Source: BJHQ01 sp964654285 (lineage in GTDB: Bacteria; Planctomycetota; UBA11346). From it: a stretch of DNA of 64,000 bases. The DNA is taken from NCBI GenBank assembly GCA_964654285.1, contig CAZZJC010000017.1, positions 1 through 64,000 of the forward strand. The letters run 5' to 3'. Position 1 is the first letter of the stretch. Each line of letters begins with the position of its first letter. The position numbers and the translations under genes were made by a program. Of the stretch, positions 59,611-64,000 are shown piece by piece. Under the pieces are notes generated by a model. That model worked only from the letters and a program-made list of their open reading frames with translations. It was not told the DNA's origin and searched no databases.

Positions 59611-60438
59611 CTAATCCATGGGATCGACGACCGGGCTGGCCTGGGTGGTCGGAGTGACCGGTTGGCATTCGCCGCGGTCAGCGGCGAACCAGGCTCCGCC
59701 AGTGGCGGTGGCCAGCAGAACCGAGGATATGAGCATGGGCATGAGGCGGCTCCCGAGCGGTGGAATGGGGATGGGCGGTGGAGAGGCGATGCCTTGCGTT
59801 GCGGCGGACCAGCGGTCCAGGTCGCTGGCGGGAATCTCGGCAGCAGCGGCCGGTTCGGCCCACGCCATCATCAGAACTGAGCTGACCACGGCACCGCGTC
59901 GGCCAAGGGCCGCCCGCAGGCGCCCGAGGGCGCGATGCACCCGCACCCGGGCCGTGGCGGCCGAGCAGCGCAGAGTGGCACCCAGGTCTTCAGCGGTGGC
60001 GCCAGCGGCATGCAGGGTCAGCGCCGTCCGGTCGGCCTCGCCGAGCGCGGCCAGGGATTCGGCGAGCAGCCAGCGGTCTGGCAGCGTTTGGGTGGCATCT
60101 GGCACTGGTTCGGTGGTGGCCATGCGCAGCTCCCGGTTGCGGCGTCGGCGTTCGCCGCGTTGGCGATCGAGGACGGCGCGGATCACCAGGCGCGCCAGCC
60201 ACGTCCCGGCGGCGCGGTCGCCGGAGGGATCTCCGGGCGTAGGCCGTGGCGCGAATCGATGGCCATGAAACCAGCATTGCACCAGGACATCCTGTACCGC
60301 ATCGGCGGCCAGGTCAGGCCCGGCCACCTTGCCGGCCAGCGCCGCCAGCCAGGGCCCGGCGGTGTGCACCAGGCGTTCATACGCGACCTGGTCGCGGCCG
60401 GCGGTGGAGGTGAGCAGCGATGCGAGATCCGGCGGCAT
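59611..60438 (-). CDS. ECF sigma factor with C-terminal membrane segment
   Basis: A 275-residue protein. Residues 1-95 hold the sigma-2 region (AYERLVHTAGPWLAALAGKV; DAVQDVLVQCWF) and about 120-180 the sigma-4 helix-turn-helix (RTALTLHAAGATAEDLGATL; RCSAATARVRVHRALGRLR). A linker follows, then a membrane helix (PMLISSVLLATATGGAWFAA, about 236-255) and a 20-residue tail ending at TAG. Sigma factors with membrane extensions are known in planctomycetes. The frame stays open for 205 more codons after the TAG. ATG 60438 is chosen; GTG 60459 would add seven residues. Confidence 0.82.
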   Translation of the reverse strand: MPPDLASLLTSTAGRDQVAYERLVHTAGPWLAALAGKVAGPDLAADAVQDVLVQCWFHGHRFAPRPTPGDPSGDRAAGTWLARLVIRAVLDRQRGERRRRNRELRMATTEPVPDATQTLPDRWLLAESLAALGEADRTALTLHAAGATAEDLGATLRCSAATARVRVHRALGRLRAALGRRGAVVSSVLMMAWAEPAAAAEIPASDLDRWSAATQGIASPPPIPIPPLGSRLMPMLISSVLLATATGGAWFAADRGECQPVTPTTQASPVVDPMD

Positions 60439-60596
60439 GGTGCACCCCAGGAACGCCACCGGCCGCGGCGGCGTTACCGGGCATCTCAGGAGCGGGCCGC
60501 CTGCGGCAAGCCATCATCGCCAGGTGCTGGCGATGCGTCTGGTGGGCCGGATCCGACGATTGGCTGCCAGCGCCGCCGCCCTACCGTCCGCCGCCC

Positions 60597-62876
60597 ATGC
60601 ACCGTATTTTCCCCATCGTCCTCTGGTCCGCCATCGCCCTCGTCGGAACCGCCGCCATCGCCACGCTCGCGCTGGCGCGAGGCGAGACGATCAGCGCCGC
60701 CTGGCTGGTGGTGGCGGCGGGCTGCACCTGGGCGATCGCGTACCGGTTCCACTCGCTCTTCATCAGCCGGCGCATCTTCGCCCTTGATGACCGCCGGCCG
60801 ACGCCGGCGGTGCGCCATGACGACGGCCACGACTTCGTGCCCACCGACCGCTGGGTCGCATTCGGGCACCACTTCGCCGCCATCGCCGGTGCCGGACCGC
60901 TGGTCGGGCCGATCCTGGCGGCGCAGTTCGGCTGGCTGCCGGGCACGCTCTGGATCGTGGTCGGCGTCGTCCTGGCGGGCGCGGTGCAGGATCTGGTGAT
61001 CCTGTGCGCCTCGATCCGGCGCGACGGCAAAAGCCTGGGCCAGATGGCGCTGGAGGAGATCGGCCCGGTCGCGGGCTGGGCCGCGCTCATCGGCACCCTG
61101 GCGATCGTGCTGCTGCTCATCGCGGTGCTGGCGATCGTGGTGGTCGGCGCCACCGCCAAGAGCCCCTGGAGCGTGGTGACGGTCGGCCTGACCATCCCGA
61201 TCGCCCTGGTCATGGGGGTGTGGATGCGCTGGATCCGGCCGGGGCGGACGCTGGAAGCAAGCCTGATCGGGCTGGGGCTGCTCGGGTTCGCGATGTGGTT
61301 GGGCCAGGTCGCTGCGCACGATCCGGTGTGGGCCGAGCGGTTCACCTGGAAGCCGGTCACGGTCGCGTGGGCGATCATCGGCTATGGCTTCGTCGCGGCG
61401 ATCCTGCCGGTCTGGATGCTGCTCGCGCCGCGCGACTACCTGAGCGCCTTCGTCAAGATCGGGGTGGTCGGCCTGCTCGCGGCGGGTGTACTGCTGGTGC
61501 TGCCCTCCATGCAGATGCCGGCCCTGGTCGGCGTGCTGGCCGATGGCACCGACGTCGCCGGCGGACACGGGCCGGTGTTCGCCGGGTCGCTCTTCCCGTT
61601 CGCCTTCATCACCATCGCCTGCGGCGCGGTGAGCGGCTTCCATGCCCTCGTCAGTTCCGGCACCACGCCCAAGATGATCGCGCGCGAAAGCGACTGCCGC
61701 ATGATCGGCTATGGCGGCATGCTGATGGAAGCGTCGGTCGCGCTGATGGCCCTGATCGCCGCCTGCGCCCTGACGCCGGGCCTGTTCTTCGCGATGAATT
61801 CCGGGCAGTTCGCGGGCAAGGATGCGGCGACCGTCGCGGCGCAGGTGACCAGCTGGGGCTTCACCCTCAGCGCGGCGGACCTCACCCAGGCGGCCAAGGA
61901 CGTGGGCGAACCCTCCATCATCGCGCGCACCGGCGGTGCGGCGACGTTGGCGGTGGGCATGGCGCACCTGTTCGACTCGGTCACCCGCTGGATCGGCTGG
62001 GAATCGATGAAGGCGTGGTGGTACCACTTCGCCATCCTCTTCGAGGTGCTGTTCATCCTCACCACCGTCGACGCCGGGACGCGGGTCGCGCGCTTCATGC
62101 TGCAGAACGTCGCGGCGCCGTTCCACCCCCGCCTGGGCCAGGTGTCCTGGTGGCCGGCGTCGCTCACCGCCGCCGCGCTGGTGGTCGCGGGCTGGGGCGG
62201 CCTGCTGCTGACCGGCGTGCTGGATCCGGCCGGCGTGAAATTCCTCTGGCCGGTGTTCGGTATCGCGAACCAGACCCTGGCCGCGATCGCGCTCTGCGTC
62301 GGCACCACCGTCATCATCGCGATGGGCAAGGCGCGCTGGGCCTGGGTCACCCTGCTGCCGCTGGCCTGGCTGATGCTGGTGACCCAGTGGGCGGCGTGGC
62401 AGCGGCTGTTTTCCCCCGATCCGCAGCTGGGTTTCCTGGCCCAGATCGACGGCTTGACCGCGAAGCTCGCGGGGTTGACGAGCACCGGCGCCAGCGCCAC
62501 CGCGATAAGCGAGGTGGAGCGCAGCCTGTTCAACGCGCGCCTCGACGCGGTGCTGGTGGTGGTCTTCGCGCTGGTCGCCTGGGTGGTGCTGCTGGATTCC
62601 TGCCGGCGCTGGTGGCGGCCCCGGCGCGGCGCGGCGACGCCGGCCGACCCGGGCCCTGCCGATGCGGAGAAGGCAGGATCGGAGAAGGCGGGCACCGATC
62701 CCGGTCCCGCCCGTCCGCTGCACGGCATCCTGCAACGTGTGCGCGCCTGGGCCGATGACGACGCCTACGAACGCCACTGCGCCGGCCATGCCGGCCATGA
62801 CCATCCCCTGCCGACGCGCGAGGAGTTCATGCGCGAACGCATCGCGCGCCGCGCGACTCGTCCGCGTTGCTGCTGA
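60597..62876 (+). CDS. cstA: CstA-family pyruvate/peptide transporter with fused YbdD-like tail
   Basis: A 759-residue transporter. CstA proteins import pyruvate or peptides during carbon starvation. Signature blocks: FHSLFISRRIFALDDRRPTP, FVPTDRWVAFGHHFAAIAGA, GPLVGPILAAQFGWLPG and FHALVSSGTTPKMIARESD; about 16 membrane helices. After a charged linker (about 680-700), residues about 703-759 (ILQRVRAWADDDAYERH; LPTREEFMRERIARR; ending RPRCC) match YbdD/YjiX (Sel_put), a small protein usually encoded by a separate gene next to cstA. ATG 60597; the frame is open upstream but overlaps the ECF promoter region. Confidence 0.9.
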   Translation: MHRIFPIVLWSAIALVGTAAIATLALARGETISAAWLVVAAGCTWAIAYRFHSLFISRRIFALDDRRPTPAVRHDDGHDFVPTDRWVAFGHHFAAIAGAGPLVGPILAAQFGWLPGTLWIVVGVVLAGAVQDLVILCASIRRDGKSLGQMALEEIGPVAGWAALIGTLAIVLLLIAVLAIVVVGATAKSPWSVVTVGLTIPIALVMGVWMRWIRPGRTLEASLIGLGLLGFAMWLGQVAAHDPVWAERFTWKPVTVAWAIIGYGFVAAILPVWMLLAPRDYLSAFVKIGVVGLLAAGVLLVLPSMQMPALVGVLADGTDVAGGHGPVFAGSLFPFAFITIACGAVSGFHALVSSGTTPKMIARESDCRMIGYGGMLMEASVALMALIAACALTPGLFFAMNSGQFAGKDAATVAAQVTSWGFTLSAADLTQAAKDVGEPSIIARTGGAATLAVGMAHLFDSVTRWIGWESMKAWWYHFAILFEVLFILTTVDAGTRVARFMLQNVAAPFHPRLGQVSWWPASLTAAALVVAGWGGLLLTGVLDPAGVKFLWPVFGIANQTLAAIALCVGTTVIIAMGKARWAWVTLLPLAWLMLVTQWAAWQRLFSPDPQLGFLAQIDGLTAKLAGLTSTGASATAISEVERSLFNARLDAVLVVVFALVAWVVLLDSCRRWWRPRRGAATPADPGPADAEKAGSEKAGTDPGPARPLHGILQRVRAWADDDAYERHCAGHAGHDHPLPTREEFMRERIARRATRPRCC

Positions 62877-62944
62877 GCCGGTGGCGTTCCGTTCGCTGCG
62901 CCGGGCCGTTGCCTCCCTCGCCCCCGCCCGGAACATTGCGCGCC

Positions 62945-64000
62945 ATGCCCGCCCTGCGCATCATCGACGGCCCCGGAAAAGGGATGGTGGTTCCGCTCGA
63001 TTCCGGCGCGAAGGTGACGCTCGGCCGCGACGCCGGAAACCACCTGCCCCTCGCTGACGCCAAGGCCAGCCGCGTCCACGCCGAGGTGGTCAACGAGCAT
63101 GGCCGCTGGCTGGTGCGCGATCTCGGCTCGTCGAACGGCACCTGGAACGAATCCGGCCGCATCGAGACCATGCCGCTGGGCGACGGCGCGACCTTCCGCA
63201 TCGGCCAGACCTTCCTCCGTTTCGAATCGCGGGCGCCCTCGGCCAAGGACAAGGCGGTCGGCGGCTTCACCGGCCCAGGCCGGCTGACCGCGCTCGACCA
63301 CGAAAATTCCACCCTGTTCACCAAGACGCGCACGAGCTCGGTGCCCTCCGAGGAATTGCTGCGCATCAACGGCTATCTCGCCGTGCTGCACCAGATCGTG
63401 CTGCGCGCCGGCAACCTGCGCTCGCGCGATGCGCTCTTCGAGCTTCTGGACGAGACCGCCGCCGAGGCCCTGGAAGGGGACCGCTGCGCCGTCTTCCTGC
63501 CCGCGCCGCCGGCCGAGGCCAACGATCTCGGCGGCTGGGTGCTCTGGCCGACCCACGAGCGCCGCCTGCGCGCGCGTTTCGGCGCGGTGCCGTTCGCGCG
63601 CACCCTCCTGACCGCCGTGCGCCAGGGCGGCGAATCGCTGCTGTGCACCCTGAGCGGCGACCTCGATCCGACCGCGTCCATGGCCGAGGCCGGCGTCACC
63701 AGCGCGATGGCGGCCCCGGCCCGCGTCGGCGGCGAGGTCCACGCGCTGCTCTACGTCGACCGCATCGGCGGCGAGGCGCCGTTCACCCGCACCGATCTCG
63801 AGTTCCTCGCCGCGGTGGCGAACCAGATCGCGGTTCAGCTCGCCAACCGCGAAAAGGTCGCCGGGCTTGAGGCTGAAGTCCAACGCCTCGCCGCCGCGCC
63901 GCGCAAGCACGGCGTCGAACTGGTCACCGCCGACGCGTCGATGCAGCCGGTGCTGGCCTTCGTCGCCAAGGCCGCGCCGACCCTGGCACCGGTGCTGATC
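62945..64000 (+). CDS. FHA-GAF regulator, probably a sigma-54 activator (cut by window end)
   Basis: The first 352 residues of a longer protein. Residues 1-95 are an FHA domain (KVTLGRDAGNHLPLADAKAS; RVHAEV; RDLGSSNGTW), which binds phosphothreonine. Residues about 145-315 are a GAF domain (LRSRDALFELLDETAAEALE; FTRTDLEFLAAVANQIAVQL). A coiled-coil-like linker leads to VELVTADASMQPVLAFVAKA at the edge, which reads like the start of an AAA+ sigma-54 interaction domain. That last part is inference because the Walker motif is outside the window. Confidence 0.85.
   Translation, partial: MPALRIIDGPGKGMVVPLDSGAKVTLGRDAGNHLPLADAKASRVHAEVVNEHGRWLVRDLGSSNGTWNESGRIETMPLGDGATFRIGQTFLRFESRAPSAKDKAVGGFTGPGRLTALDHENSTLFTKTRTSSVPSEELLRINGYLAVLHQIVLRAGNLRSRDALFELLDETAAEALEGDRCAVFLPAPPAEANDLGGWVLWPTHERRLRARFGAVPFARTLLTAVRQGGESLLCTLSGDLDPTASMAEAGVTSAMAAPARVGGEVHALLYVDRIGGEAPFTRTDLEFLAAVANQIAVQLANREKVAGLEAEVQRLAAAPRKHGVELVTADASMQPVLAFVAKAAPTLAPVLI

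Noticed and set aside
4428..59613. Reassignment of the TAG codon to an amino acid in this organism
   Set aside because: Several genes end properly at TAG (for example uppP, dps and cobU) and no recognised enzyme contains an internal TAG, so the two unusual TAGs are treated as separate local cases.
1..64000. tRNA or rRNA genes
   Set aside because: No T-loop-like GGTTCGA-type motif outside coding regions and no conserved rRNA segments were seen; a covariance-model search was not possible.

Overview
This is a high-G+C bacterial chromosome segment, most likely from a planctomycete (Planctomycetota). That assignment is inference. It rests on two tandem exported proteins with a repeat architecture I associate with planctomycetes (20489-24269), a formylglycine-enzyme-like protein with a LamG-like tail (53892-56204), a large PQQ-type beta-propeller protein (56460-58916), a PilM-type pilus operon with a fused PilN-like part (24501-29331), an ECF sigma factor with a C-terminal membrane segment (59611-60438) and an FHA-GAF regulator cut by the right edge. 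No rRNA, tRNA, CRISPR array or complete insertion sequence was recognised.

Layout. (1) 0-16 kb: an inverted pair of 81-bp composite repeats, then a cluster of small stress/envelope genes (DUF1328, DUF2934, Dps, DUF3309, exported proteins, a lipoprotein, two three-BON-domain proteins, a second DUF2934). The very large cyclic beta-1,2-glucan synthase gene lies inside this cluster. Palindromes of the type TGGGGTG-NN-CACCCCA recur here, and a MITE-like element with perfect 23-bp terminal inverted repeats sits at 15.2 kb. (2) 16-20 kb: a type IA topoisomerase without zinc fingers, a D-2-hydroxyacid dehydrogenase and a glutamyl-Q-tRNA(Asp) synthetase paralogue. (3) 20-29 kb: the two tandem exported paralogues, then the overlapping pilus operon. 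(4) 29-35 kb: a chain of overlapping genes, pdxJ-bioF-nucleotidyltransferase-small partner, then tldD-tldE and a lower-G+C exported protein. (5) 35-41 kb: a GH36 glycosidase with a divergent AraC regulator, flanked by a 107-bp direct repeat. One copy is the 3' end of a SagB-type double nitroreductase gene and the other is an orphan fragment. (6) 41-53 kb: a PAS histidine kinase, thyA-folA-queF on the minus strand, an MBL/beta-CASP nuclease, uppP, cobU-cobS, an ammonium transporter, an esterase and an SDR. (7) 53-64 kb: the FGE/LamG and PQQ-type exported proteins, an ECF sigma factor whose reading frame continues past an amber stop into a secretin/TonB-short-domain-like region, a CstA carrying a fused YbdD-like tail, and the FHA-GAF protein.

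The observations most worth following are the ECF-membrane-amber-STN arrangement, the CstA-YbdD fusion, the 107-bp direct repeat around the GH36/AraC cassette, the multi-hairpin repeat that has become coding sequence in a BON protein, and the ammonium transporter with Glu in place of the first pore histidine.
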